From the NCBI GenBank assembly GCA_902569055.1, contig CACFSU010000005.1, forward strand, positions 1-59,963: a DNA stretch of 59,963 bases, given 5' to 3'. Under the pieces are notes generated by a model. It had not been told where the DNA came from. It saw only the letters and a program-made list of their open reading frames with translations, and did no database searches. Positions 34,405 to 42,958 of this stretch are shown here, one piece after another; position 1 is the stretch's first letter, and every line of letters starts with the position of its first letter. The DNA is from an uncultured Pelagibacteraceae bacterium. GTDB taxonomy: Bacteria > Pseudomonadota > Alphaproteobacteria > Pelagibacterales > Pelagibacteraceae. Made by a program: the position numbers and the translations under genes.

Positions 34405-35352
34405 TTATTTAGTAAAAGCTTTCCAAACTTTCTCGTTATCTTTCAGCCATTTTTTCGCTGCATCTTCGTGAGTCATTTTGTCAATGTCTACTAAAGCTGC
34501 CATTGCTCCAATTTGACTTGTAGAAAATGAAAGTTTTTTAAACATAGCTGCAGCTTTTGGATGAGTTTTAGGAAAATCAGCATTTACTGCTTTTTTCAAA
34601 TAACCATCTGGTGAACCACATTTTCCATCTCCACCATCTTCTGGTCTACAACCAGCTGTGTATGGAGGAAAGTCGATAAATGTAAAACCAGCACCATCTG
34701 TAAAGTTTGGTGTCCAATTAAAGATAATTGTTCCTCTTCCTTCTTTTTCAGCAGCTGCTAACTCTGCCCAAAGTGCGTCAGCACTTCCAGCAAATTTAAC
34801 CCACCAAAGATCTCCTAAGCCTAATGCATCAACCCTTTGTGGAATTAAGTCACCATGCCAAGTTTGAGGTCCTTCCAACATTCTTCCTTTTCCATCTGGT
34901 GAATCAGGTGTTGTAAAGTTTTTAGCACAATCTGGATTTTTTAAAGCTGTCCAGTCTGGAAGACCTGGGCATAACCCTTTTTCAGCAACCCAATTAGGAT
35001 ATCCCATATCCTCAAGAGTTCTTGCTTCATGATCTCCCCAGTCTAGCAAACCACCTTTGTCTAAAGCTGTTGTAAATGATTTACCAAAAGCAGATTCCCA
35101 TACCTCATGTGATATAGTCACATCACCAATTCTAATTGATTCATATACTGCTTGAGAGTCAGCGTTTACATATTTTACATTATTCCCCATGCTCTCAAAA
35201 ATTCCACCTATAACGTATGCCATTACAATTTGACTTGACCAGTTGTGAGTTGGAACTACGATGGGTTTTTTACTGTCCGCAGCACTAGAAATTCCAGTAA
35301 AACTTACTAAAGAAATTATTACTGCCGATAGTAGAGATATTAATTTTCTCAT
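34405..35352 (-). CDS. tmoX: TMAO-binding periplasmic protein
   Basis: A 315-residue OpuAC-like (PF04069-type) binding protein with a signal peptide cleaved probably after SSAADS. It shows PTHNWSSQIVMAYV, the DVTISHEVWES segment, LEGPQTWHGDLIPQ, and several tryptophans that in this family build an aromatic cage for quaternary or N-oxide amines. A strong ribosome site (AAAGGGG) precedes the ATG. Gene order with tmm, tdm, tmoV and tmoW supports TMAO as ligand; betaine or choline is the alternative. Confidence 0.9.
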   Translation of the reverse strand: MRKLISLLSAVIISLVSFTGISSAADSKKPIVVPTHNWSSQIVMAYVIGGIFESMGNNVKYVNADSQAVYESIRIGDVTISHEVWESAFGKSFTTALDKGGLLDWGDHEARTLEDMGYPNWVAEKGLCPGLPDWTALKNPDCAKNFTTPDSPDGKGRMLEGPQTWHGDLIPQRVDALGLGDLWWVKFAGSADALWAELAAAEKEGRGTIIFNWTPNFTDGAGFTFIDFPPYTAGCRPEDGGDGKCGSPDGYLKKAVNADFPKTHPKAAAMFKKLSFSTSQIGAMAALVDIDKMTHEDAAKKWLKDNEKVWKAFTK

Positions 35353-35364
35353 TTATTCCCCTTT

Positions 35365-35376
35365 CTTAATATTAAG
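35365..35376. promoter_or_regulatory. Palindrome in the tmoX-tdm divergent region
   Basis: CTTAATATTAAG is a perfect 12-base palindrome 13 bases before the tmoX start and 100 bases before tdm, in the 123-base shared control region. It could be an operator, for example for the winged-helix protein encoded after tdm, but such AT palindromes also occur by chance. Confidence 0.25.
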
Positions 35377-35475
35377 TATTTTAATTAAATGTTTAATTGT
35401 CCAAAAGATCAATCAATATTTTTATATATAAAAATTATAAATAGTTTTATATTATTACTAAAATATAAGCCTATT

Positions 35476-37812
35476 ATGAAAACTAGTTTTGATATTAAGG
35501 AGCCTGGATTAAATGTTTTACCACCTGGAGTTGAACGGCATGTTATTAATGGGGGTGGATTAAATGGTATACAAATTTTTCCTGATGATGAGATCGAAAT
35601 AGTTAATGATGAAGGAAACCAAATTTGTGAAATAATAGTATTTGATAAAGATGGAAAATCAGATCCAGGAATTTTAAATTTAAAAGAAAATTCAAAAAAT
35701 TCAGAGATAAAGAAAATATTAAATAATAAAGAAGAAAATTCTTTAACAGCAAACTATCAATTAAAAAAAAGAAATCTAGATATTGCTAAATCAAAATCAT
35801 CTTTAGTTTTTAGTAAAGACTCCATTTCTGGAGATAAAATAAATTTCAAATCAAAAGATAAGTGTTATGTAATTTTTGCTGCTCCAGGAGAAGATATGCA
35901 GGTATATAAACAAAATCCTGTAACCGATTTAACTCTATTTATTAAAAGAGCTAAAATATTAAATGACAAAGAGTTATCTATTATACCTGATCCAATTTAT
36001 GATCCTATACATGAAGAAAATATTAATAAAGCAACGGCAATTTCTTATGAGGTTAAAGAAGGTGATTACATTCAAGTTATTACGCCAACAGGAAGACAAT
36101 GCTCAGACTTTGTGGCATTCGATACTCAAAAATTAGATAAAAAAATTGAAAAAGGTTTAGACTGGCAAACTACAAGAACTTTCATGGGACAAACTTTTCC
36201 CGGTCCAGGTTTATTTTCAAAATTTTATGACACAGATCACCAACCATTAGTTGAAGTTATAAGAGATACAGTTGGCAGGCATGATACTTTTAATTTAGCT
36301 TGTACTTCTAAATATTATGAAGATGCTGGATATTTTGGACATGCAAACTGCTCTGATAATTTAAGTAATTCTATGGAAAAATATGGCATTAAAAGAAAAA
36401 AAGGCTGGCATGCAATAAACTTATTTTTTAACACTTCTGCAGGTGGATTAAATTCATTATTATCTGATGAATCTTTTGCAAGACCAGGTGACTATGTTCT
36501 ATTTAGAGCTTTAAAAGATTTAACTGTTGGGACTTCTGCATGCCCTAGTGATATAGATGCATGCAATTCATGGAATCCAACTGATATTTTTGTTAGAACT
36601 TATGATGGTAAAAAAGAATTTAAAAAATCTTTTGCATTTAGAATGAAAACAGACTCAGAAAAAAAATTAACTAAACATTCAGGCTTTTATGAGAGAACGT
36701 CTAACCTAACTAGAAACTTTATTGATGCAAGAGGATTTTGGTTACCAAATGACTATACAAAAAGTGGTATAATAAATGAATATAATGCATGTAGAGAAAA
36801 AGCAGTTTTAATAGATTTATCTTCTTTAAGAAAATTTGAAATTTTAGGTCCTGATGCTGAAGAATTGATGAACTATACATTAACAAAAAATATAAAAAAA
36901 CTTTCTATAGGACAAATTGTTTACTCTGCAATGTGTTATGAAAATGGAATGATGTTTGATGATGGAACTTTATTAAAACTTAGTGATACCGGATATCGAT
37001 GGATATGTGGAGATGAGTATGGAGGAGAATGGTTAAAAGAGATTGCTAAGAAAAAAAATTATAAAGTAATAATTAAAAATTCAACAGATCAAATAAGTAA
37101 TGTTTCTATACAAGGCCCTAATAGTAGAAAAATATTAAACAAAATAATTTATACTCCTCCAACTCAACCTTCTATAGATGAACTTCAGTGGTTTAGATTT
37201 ACTATATGCAGAATAGATAATTTAAATGGAATTCCTCTTGTTATATCTAGAACTGGTTACACAGGAGAACTTGGTTATGAAATATGGTGTCATCATAAGG
37301 ATGCTTCTAAAGTTTGGGATAAATTAATGGAATCAGGAAAAGATGAAGGATTAATTCCTGCAGGATTTGCGGCACTAGATAAACTTAGAATAGAGGCTGG
37401 TTTAATTTTATTTGGAAATGAATTTGATGGTCAACAAGATCCCTTCGAAGCAGGCATAGGATTTGCTGTGCCATTAAAAACTAAAGAAGATGATTTTATT
37501 GGAAAAAAAATTTTAATTGATAGAAAGGCAAATCCTCAAAAAAAACTAGTTGGTCTTGAGCTAATTTCAAAAGAGCCTGCAGCTCATGGTGATTGTGTTC
37601 ATATAGGTAGATCTCAAGTTGGAATAGTAACGAGTGGATGTTTTTCAACAATTTTAAATAAAAATATTTCTTTATGTAGAATAGATCAAAAATATTCAGA
37701 AATAGGAACTGATGTTGAGGTTGGAAAAATCGATGGCCATCAGAAAAGAATTTCAGCAAAAATTGTACGTTTTCCATTTTATGATCCAGAAAAAACAAAA
37801 GTAAGATCTTAA
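35476..37812 (+). CDS. tdm: Trimethylamine N-oxide demethylase (DUF1989-GcvT fusion)
   Basis: A 778-residue protein from the ATG at 35476; a longer reading from 35389 adds an implausible hydrophobic 29-residue tail. Residues about 5-390 are DUF1989-like and from about 410 to the end GcvT-like (NEYNACREKAVLIDLSS, SRTGYTGELGYEIW). This two-domain form is that of TMAO demethylase, which cleaves TMAO to dimethylamine and formaldehyde, the latter accepted by THF on the GcvT part. Cysteines at residues 276, 292 and 356 have the same 16 and 64 spacing as the zinc cysteines I recall for the Methylocella enzyme (C263, C279, C343). Divergent from tmoX. Confidence 0.94.
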   Translation: MKTSFDIKEPGLNVLPPGVERHVINGGGLNGIQIFPDDEIEIVNDEGNQICEIIVFDKDGKSDPGILNLKENSKNSEIKKILNNKEENSLTANYQLKKRNLDIAKSKSSLVFSKDSISGDKINFKSKDKCYVIFAAPGEDMQVYKQNPVTDLTLFIKRAKILNDKELSIIPDPIYDPIHEENINKATAISYEVKEGDYIQVITPTGRQCSDFVAFDTQKLDKKIEKGLDWQTTRTFMGQTFPGPGLFSKFYDTDHQPLVEVIRDTVGRHDTFNLACTSKYYEDAGYFGHANCSDNLSNSMEKYGIKRKKGWHAINLFFNTSAGGLNSLLSDESFARPGDYVLFRALKDLTVGTSACPSDIDACNSWNPTDIFVRTYDGKKEFKKSFAFRMKTDSEKKLTKHSGFYERTSNLTRNFIDARGFWLPNDYTKSGIINEYNACREKAVLIDLSSLRKFEILGPDAEELMNYTLTKNIKKLSIGQIVYSAMCYENGMMFDDGTLLKLSDTGYRWICGDEYGGEWLKEIAKKKNYKVIIKNSTDQISNVSIQGPNSRKILNKIIYTPPTQPSIDELQWFRFTICRIDNLNGIPLVISRTGYTGELGYEIWCHHKDASKVWDKLMESGKDEGLIPAGFAALDKLRIEAGLILFGNEFDGQQDPFEAGIGFAVPLKTKEDDFIGKKILIDRKANPQKKLVGLELISKEPAAHGDCVHIGRSQVGIVTSGCFSTILNKNISLCRIDQKYSEIGTDVEVGKIDGHQKRISAKIVRFPFYDPEKTKVRS

Positions 37813-37816
37813 ATAA

Positions 37817-38167
37817 ATGTCTAAAAATACAAAAGATCTTTTAGAATTTTGGGAAGAACAAATGAAATTATCACATACATCGAGCAATTATTTTTTTAGA
37901 AAATCACCCTCTCATTATCATATGATGTTAATAGTAATGCATGCTTATAAATATAATGAAAATCTCTCAGTTGAAGAATTAAAAACTAAATTATTTAAAA
38001 CATCAAGACCAAAATCAGCATTAATGATTAAAGAAGCTTGTGATAAAAACTTCTTCTATTTAGAAAAAAAAGGCCTAGATAGTAGAAAAAAATACGTATT
38101 ACCTTCTGATGAATTCATAAGTGAATTTAATGATTATTTAAAAACCCTCAAAAATCTTAGCTTTTAA
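37817..38167 (+). CDS. Small winged-helix (MarR-like) regulator
   Basis: A 116-residue protein with a helix-turn-helix pattern: SVEELKTKLFKTSRPKSALM as a HTH and KKGLDSRKKYVLPSDEF as a wing, the D-R-K wing motif being common in MarR-type proteins. It begins 4 bases after the tdm stop, so it is probably co-transcribed and may control the tdm/tmo or methylamine genes. It is short for MarR and lacks long dimerisation helices, so its DNA-binding mode is uncertain. Confidence 0.65.
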   Translation: MSKNTKDLLEFWEEQMKLSHTSSNYFFRKSPSHYHMMLIVMHAYKYNENLSVEELKTKLFKTSRPKSALMIKEACDKNFFYLEKKGLDSRKKYVLPSDEFISEFNDYLKTLKNLSF

Positions 38168-38276
38168 ATATCATCTTTTCTTAATTTGCTTTAATTACTT
38201 AAACAATCAAAACTTATAAAAATTATATATAAAAAATAATATATTTTTTCATTTAACAAAAATTTAATGTTTACCA

Positions 38277-39602
38277 ATGTCATTACCAACAAAAGCAAAA
38301 GTAGTCATAATTGGTGGAGGAATCCATGGATTAAGTACAGCTTGGAAACTTTCAGAAACATATAAAAACCCTGGCGATATTGTTGTCATAGAAAAAAAAG
38401 ACATTGCAGCTGGAGCAAGCGGAATAGCTTGTGGAGTTGTTAGAAATAACTATTTCCAACCTGCTATGAGAGAGTTAATGGCTCATTCAGTAGAAGTGTG
38501 GGAATCTGATGCTAAATCTTTTAAATATAATGCAGTCGGATATATGCAAATTTCTCCAGAAATAATGCACAAAGATGTAGCCAGTATTTACGAACAACAA
38601 AAAGCAATAGGATATGAATCTACTTTTATTGAAGGAGAAAAAGATTGTACAAAATACATGAAAGGTATTTTTGATGATTGGCAAGCACAAGGAATTACAT
38701 CTGTTCTTCATGAAAAAAAAGGTGGATACGCATTTAATAAAGACTCCATTAAAGCTTTAGAAAACAAAGCTAATTCAAATGGAGTTAATATTTATAAAGG
38801 AGTTAAAGTTACTGGATTTAAAAGAGGTAGTAATAGTAATGCTGTTACTGGAGTAATAACTGATAAAGGAACTATTGACTGTGATCAAGTAGTTGTAGGA
38901 GCTGGTCCTTGGGTTAGGGATTTTTGGAATATGTTAGAACTTCCAAAAACAACTGTAATAAAAGGCCAAGATGGCAAAAGCTATGAAGTTGATATGTGGA
39001 CATATTGGTTCTTACAAGAAGGTGTTTTAGGTGTAGAACCAGACTACTTAAAAACAAATGATGGAAAACAACCACCTGTAATCCATGTTGATACAGATGC
39101 ACCTTTATATTCCGACAAAGACAAAAAATTAATTACAGATAAATTATGGGGAATATATTACAAACCTGACATTGAAGGTTTAGGTGTACAAGGCGGAACT
39201 TCTCCTTACATAGTTAAAAAACATTTTGATAAAGTAGATGTTGATCCATACGGAATAGAGTCACATGAATATCAAACTACAGATGAATTTGCAGAAATGT
39301 GGTCTTCTGCTTTGGCTCATTGTCAAAAAAGATTTGAAGGGAAATCAAATCTTTATAGAAATGGACCTTCTGGTGGACTTGGTTGTTTAACACCTGACTC
39401 TTTTCCAATTTTTGATAGATTTTTTGAAAATGTTTATATGATAGCTGATGCAAATCATGGTTATAAAATGTTGGGAGTTGGACACTTAGTTGCAGAAGAA
39501 ATTTTAGGTCAAGAGAGTAATTTGTTAAAACCATTTAGATTCAATCGATACGCGAAAGGTGAGCTTCACCCCACTTCGAACAGTCCGTTTCCTTGGAGCT
39601 AG
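38277..39602 (+). CDS. FAD-dependent amine oxidoreductase (DAO/SoxB-like)
   Basis: A 441-residue flavoprotein of the D-amino-acid oxidase/sarcosine oxidase beta superfamily. The dinucleotide motif GGGIHGLSTAWKLSE lies at residues 13-27, EKKDIAAGASGIACGVVRNNY is the FAD-contact segment, VVGAGPWVRDFW is the second motif and MIADANHGYKMLGVGH the C-terminal flavin contact. It has no SoxA/D/G-like partner beside it, unlike N-methylglutamate dehydrogenase (MgdABCD). Position between tdm and the methylamine genes suggests a secondary amine such as dimethylamine, N-methylglutamate or sarcosine as substrate; this is inference. About 110 bases of AT-rich sequence precede it, with no clear signal. Confidence 0.85.
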   Translation: MSLPTKAKVVIIGGGIHGLSTAWKLSETYKNPGDIVVIEKKDIAAGASGIACGVVRNNYFQPAMRELMAHSVEVWESDAKSFKYNAVGYMQISPEIMHKDVASIYEQQKAIGYESTFIEGEKDCTKYMKGIFDDWQAQGITSVLHEKKGGYAFNKDSIKALENKANSNGVNIYKGVKVTGFKRGSNSNAVTGVITDKGTIDCDQVVVGAGPWVRDFWNMLELPKTTVIKGQDGKSYEVDMWTYWFLQEGVLGVEPDYLKTNDGKQPPVIHVDTDAPLYSDKDKKLITDKLWGIYYKPDIEGLGVQGGTSPYIVKKHFDKVDVDPYGIESHEYQTTDEFAEMWSSALAHCQKRFEGKSNLYRNGPSGGLGCLTPDSFPIFDRFFENVYMIADANHGYKMLGVGHLVAEEILGQESNLLKPFRFNRYAKGELHPTSNSPFPWS

Positions 39603-39675
39603 TTTATCTAAGTAGACAGATGTTTTTTTTTCCGTTACCTTTTTGAACTTAAAATATTTTATTTAAAGGGGAATA

Positions 39676-41145
39676 ATGACTGATTTAGAAAAACATGTTA
39701 GCCAACCAGGAAGAGCTAAACTCGTAAAAAGAGTTAGAGAAAAAATTAAAGAATTAGGAATAACTTATATTTATTTTCAATTTATTTCAGTAACTGGAAG
39801 AGTTGTAGGTAAAGGTATACCAGCAGACCATTGGGAAAGAACTGCTGAAAAAGGATTTCAGTTAGTTTATGGTTCAACAGCAAACTTATTTTTAGATCGA
39901 CATAATAATTATATTGGTTATGGACCAGAAGCTATGGAATTAGTGGGTATTCCTGATCCAGAAACTTTTGTTCAATTACCATGGGATAAAAGAGTTGGAA
40001 GAGTTTTCTGTACATGTTTTAGAAATAGAGAAGAAAGAAAAAATCCAGGAGGTCATTTAACTTCTGACTGTAGAGGAAACTTAAGAATCTTTATGGATGA
40101 ATTTCAAAAAAAACATGGATTAGAATTAAGAGTAGGGACAGAACCAGAAATGATGTGGTTAACTAAAAACCAAGATGGTACACCAACTGGTAAGGGTTTT
40201 TCAAAACCATTTTGTTATCATATAGACCAATTTGAATCTTTGCGACCAGTGTTTATGAAAGTTATAGAATACGCAAATGCAATGGGATTAGATATGATAC
40301 AAGGTGACCATGAGGATGCTCCTGGTCAATTAGAATTGAACTGGACTTATGACAATGTATTAAGAAATGCAGATAGACTTTCAACATATAGACAAATATG
40401 TGCACAAGTAGCAAGAGAAAATGGTTTAATAGCATGTTTTATGACAAAACCATTTATGGGTGTTTCAGCAAGTGGATGTCACACTAATATGTCATTATGG
40501 AAAGGTGGAAAAATTTCAGTAAACAAATTGGGACATAAAACCTTACCCGGTGTTGAAGAAGTTTTCAGTTATGTTGGGGGTGGAACCAATACTTTTATGC
40601 CAGATACTAAAGATATGCAATTACCTGGAAAAATTGGATTGCAATCTATAGCAGGAATTATGAAGCATTTACCAGCACTAACTGCGTTAGGTTCCTCAAC
40701 TGTAAATTCATACAGAAGATTGTGGGATCAAGGTTTTTGGGCTCCAGTATATGCTGATTGGGGATACCAAAACAGAACTTGTGGTTTAAGAGTTTCTGCT
40801 CCAGGTAGATTTGAATATAGATCTGTAGACTCAATGCATAATCCATACTTATTAGGAGCTGCTTTATTAAAAGCATGTGATGAAGGTATTTCTAAAAAAA
40901 TGAAACCTGCAGCACCAGAATCAAGAAATATTTATGAAGCTCAAAAGGCAGGCAAAGATGTTAAAAAACTTCCTTTAAGTTTAGGAGAAGCTTTAGAGAG
41001 ACTAGCTGAGGATGATGTAATTAAATCTGCAATGCCAGATGAAATGTATAAGGTTTTCCATTGGTATAAAAATGATGAATGGGAAAGATTTTTAGGTGCT
41101 ACAACTCAATGGGATCTGGATACTTATCTTGATTGCCTACCGTAA
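39676..41145 (+). CDS. Glutamine synthetase-like ligase (GMAS-related paralogue)
   Basis: A 489-residue member of the glutamine synthetase superfamily. It shows the N-terminal beta-grasp (ITYIYFQFISVTGRVVGKG), metal/ATP residues GTEPEMMWL, the DHEDAPGQLELNW segment, GCHTNMSLW, NSYRRLWDQG and PGRFEYRSVDSMHNPYLL. It differs clearly from the canonical GmaS at 46795 and is about 50 residues longer. Being directly upstream of mgsABC, it probably glutamylates an amine to feed the amide to MgsABC or another enzyme. Ribosome site GGGG precedes the ATG. The amine is unknown. Confidence 0.85.
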   Translation: MTDLEKHVSQPGRAKLVKRVREKIKELGITYIYFQFISVTGRVVGKGIPADHWERTAEKGFQLVYGSTANLFLDRHNNYIGYGPEAMELVGIPDPETFVQLPWDKRVGRVFCTCFRNREERKNPGGHLTSDCRGNLRIFMDEFQKKHGLELRVGTEPEMMWLTKNQDGTPTGKGFSKPFCYHIDQFESLRPVFMKVIEYANAMGLDMIQGDHEDAPGQLELNWTYDNVLRNADRLSTYRQICAQVARENGLIACFMTKPFMGVSASGCHTNMSLWKGGKISVNKLGHKTLPGVEEVFSYVGGGTNTFMPDTKDMQLPGKIGLQSIAGIMKHLPALTALGSSTVNSYRRLWDQGFWAPVYADWGYQNRTCGLRVSAPGRFEYRSVDSMHNPYLLGAALLKACDEGISKKMKPAAPESRNIYEAQKAGKDVKKLPLSLGEALERLAEDDVIKSAMPDEMYKVFHWYKNDEWERFLGATTQWDLDTYLDCLP

Positions 41146-41171
41146 ACCAAAAAATTAAGAGAGGGAAGTGT

Positions 41172-42116
41172 ATGTGCGGAATTGCGGGATTAATTCATAG
41201 AGGAAAATCTTCTAAAGTAGGTCATGAGCTTCAAGGAATGTTGCAAGCTCTTAAGCATAGAGGTGAAGACTCGACAGGTTATGCTTTGTACGGTGATACT
41301 GACGGAAAAAATTTCATTATGAGATTTAAAGTGGGTGAAAACGTTGGAGAAGGAAGCACATCAGTAGCTGAAGATATATCAGTATATGATGAAAGAAAAA
41401 AAATAGTTGATAGTTATCTTTCTGAATTAGGAGCAAAAATTATTAAAGAAGATAGAATACTTCCCTACTCTTTAAGATATGAAATAGAATACAATAAAAA
41501 AGATTTATTAAATTTTTCACAAAAAATAGAAAGTATTCCTGGAGTTGAAATTCTCTCAATGGGTAAGTCTTTGGAAGTTATCAAAGATCTTGGAAATGCA
41601 AAAATGGTTTGTGATAGATATAATTTAGATAAACTTGTAGGGACACATGCAATAGGTCATGCAAGGATGGCTACTGAATCTGGTGTTGATATTAAGTCTG
41701 CACATCCATTCTGGGGTTATCCTTTCAGCGATGTATCTGTAGTTCATAATGGCCAATTAACAAATTATTGGAATAATAGAAGAGCTTTGGAAAATAAAGG
41801 AATGAGATTTATGTCTGAATGTGACTCTGAATTAATTGCAGTTTATTTAGCTGAAAAAATGAGAGATGGTGCTTCATTGGAAGAGGGTATGAAAGACTCT
41901 TTATTAGGTTTAGATGGTGTTTTTACATATTTCGTAGCCACAAAGGATTCTTTAGGTATGGCAAAAGATACTATGGCAGCAAAACCATTAGTCTTATATG
42001 AGTCAGATGATTTGGTTGCTATGGGATCAGAGGAAATAGCTATTAGATCAATTTTACCTCATGAAATAGATACTTACGATCCATTCGATGGGGAGGTTAA
42101 AGTATGGCAAATTTAA
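41172..42116 (+). CDS. mgsA: N-methylglutamate synthase subunit A (glutamine amidotransferase-like)
   Basis: Class II glutamine amidotransferase of 314 residues. The ATG at 41172 gives MCGIAGLIHRG, so the catalytic Cys becomes residue 1 after Met removal; an earlier in-frame start would bury it. LKHRGEDSTGYALYG and HARMATESGVDIKSAHPF are typical. In N-methylglutamate synthase this subunit would take gamma-glutamylmethylamide. Its end overlaps mgsB by 13 bases, and GAGGGAAG precedes the ATG as ribosome site. Rhizobial homologues are called GlxB. Confidence 0.9.
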   Translation: MCGIAGLIHRGKSSKVGHELQGMLQALKHRGEDSTGYALYGDTDGKNFIMRFKVGENVGEGSTSVAEDISVYDERKKIVDSYLSELGAKIIKEDRILPYSLRYEIEYNKKDLLNFSQKIESIPGVEILSMGKSLEVIKDLGNAKMVCDRYNLDKLVGTHAIGHARMATESGVDIKSAHPFWGYPFSDVSVVHNGQLTNYWNNRRALENKGMRFMSECDSELIAVYLAEKMRDGASLEEGMKDSLLGLDGVFTYFVATKDSLGMAKDTMAAKPLVLYESDDLVAMGSEEIAIRSILPHEIDTYDPFDGEVKVWQI

Positions 42117-42958
42117 AAAATACTGAAAAAAAAACAAAAGCCCAAGCTATGGGTATGCATACAGAAGTTTTAACAGGAAGAACTCAACAAAAATTCTTTA
42201 ATCCTGATGAAGCAGAAAATTTTTATTACTTTGGCACTTATGACGTAGACTTTAATAAAAGAACTGATTTAGATGTTTTGGATATGACAGCAGCTGAAGC
42301 TAATAAAGAAATTGATAATTTAATGAGCCAAGGTTTTGGAACCATAGTAATAAAAAATCCTCAAGGAAAACACAGTCTTGGAGTTGGTATTTTAAATAAA
42401 TTAAATTTAATTTTTGAGGGAAGCTTAGGTTATTTTGGTATGGGTTCATGTGATGGTCCTATAGTAAGAATTAACGGTAGAGTTGGCTGGTCTTGTGCGG
42501 AAAACTTAATGGCCGGAAAAATAGTAATTGAAAAAAATGCTGGATCATGTTTTGGAGCTGCTATCAGAGGTGGAGATTTAATTTGTAAGGGGAGTGTAGG
42601 AGCTAGAACTGGTATCGACATGAAAGGGGGAACAATTATAATTGGTGGTGATGCTGGGGCTTTCACCGGTTTTATGATGCAACGAGGAAGAATTATTATT
42701 TTAGGAGATGTAGGAATTAATTTAGGTGATTCTATGTATGATGGGACAATTTTCGTAGGTGGAGAAATTGGTTCTTATGGTAGTGATGCAGTAGACTCTG
42801 AATTAACTAAAAACGATCAAGATTGGTTAAAAAGAAAATTAAAAGTTGCCGAAATCGGTGAAAACTTTGATGTAACTAAAATGAAAAAAATTGTAGCAGG
42901 TAAAAAACTTTGGAATTATGATAATTTAGAACCTACAGAGAAAAAAGGAGCAATTTAA
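42104..42958 (+). CDS. mgsB: N-methylglutamate synthase subunit B (GXGXG domain)
   Basis: A 284-residue protein with the right-handed beta-helix of the glutamate synthase GXGXG domain: repeated glycine-rich turns such as GSLGYFGMGSCDG, GSCFGAAIRGGDLICKGSVG and GGTIIIGGDAGAFTGFMMQ (about residues 105-220). In MgsABC it joins the amidotransferase and FMN subunits. The GGGGAGG Shine-Dalgarno lies inside the end of mgsA, and it overlaps mgsC by one base (TAATG). Confidence 0.92.
   Translation: MANLKNTEKKTKAQAMGMHTEVLTGRTQQKFFNPDEAENFYYFGTYDVDFNKRTDLDVLDMTAAEANKEIDNLMSQGFGTIVIKNPQGKHSLGVGILNKLNLIFEGSLGYFGMGSCDGPIVRINGRVGWSCAENLMAGKIVIEKNAGSCFGAAIRGGDLICKGSVGARTGIDMKGGTIIIGGDAGAFTGFMMQRGRIIILGDVGINLGDSMYDGTIFVGGEIGSYGSDAVDSELTKNDQDWLKRKLKVAEIGENFDVTKMKKIVAGKKLWNYDNLEPTEKKGAI

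Noticed and set aside
39603..39675. Terminator with a T run after the FAD oxidase gene
   Set aside because: A run of nine T is present, but the preceding arms pair over only about four bases, too weak to call.
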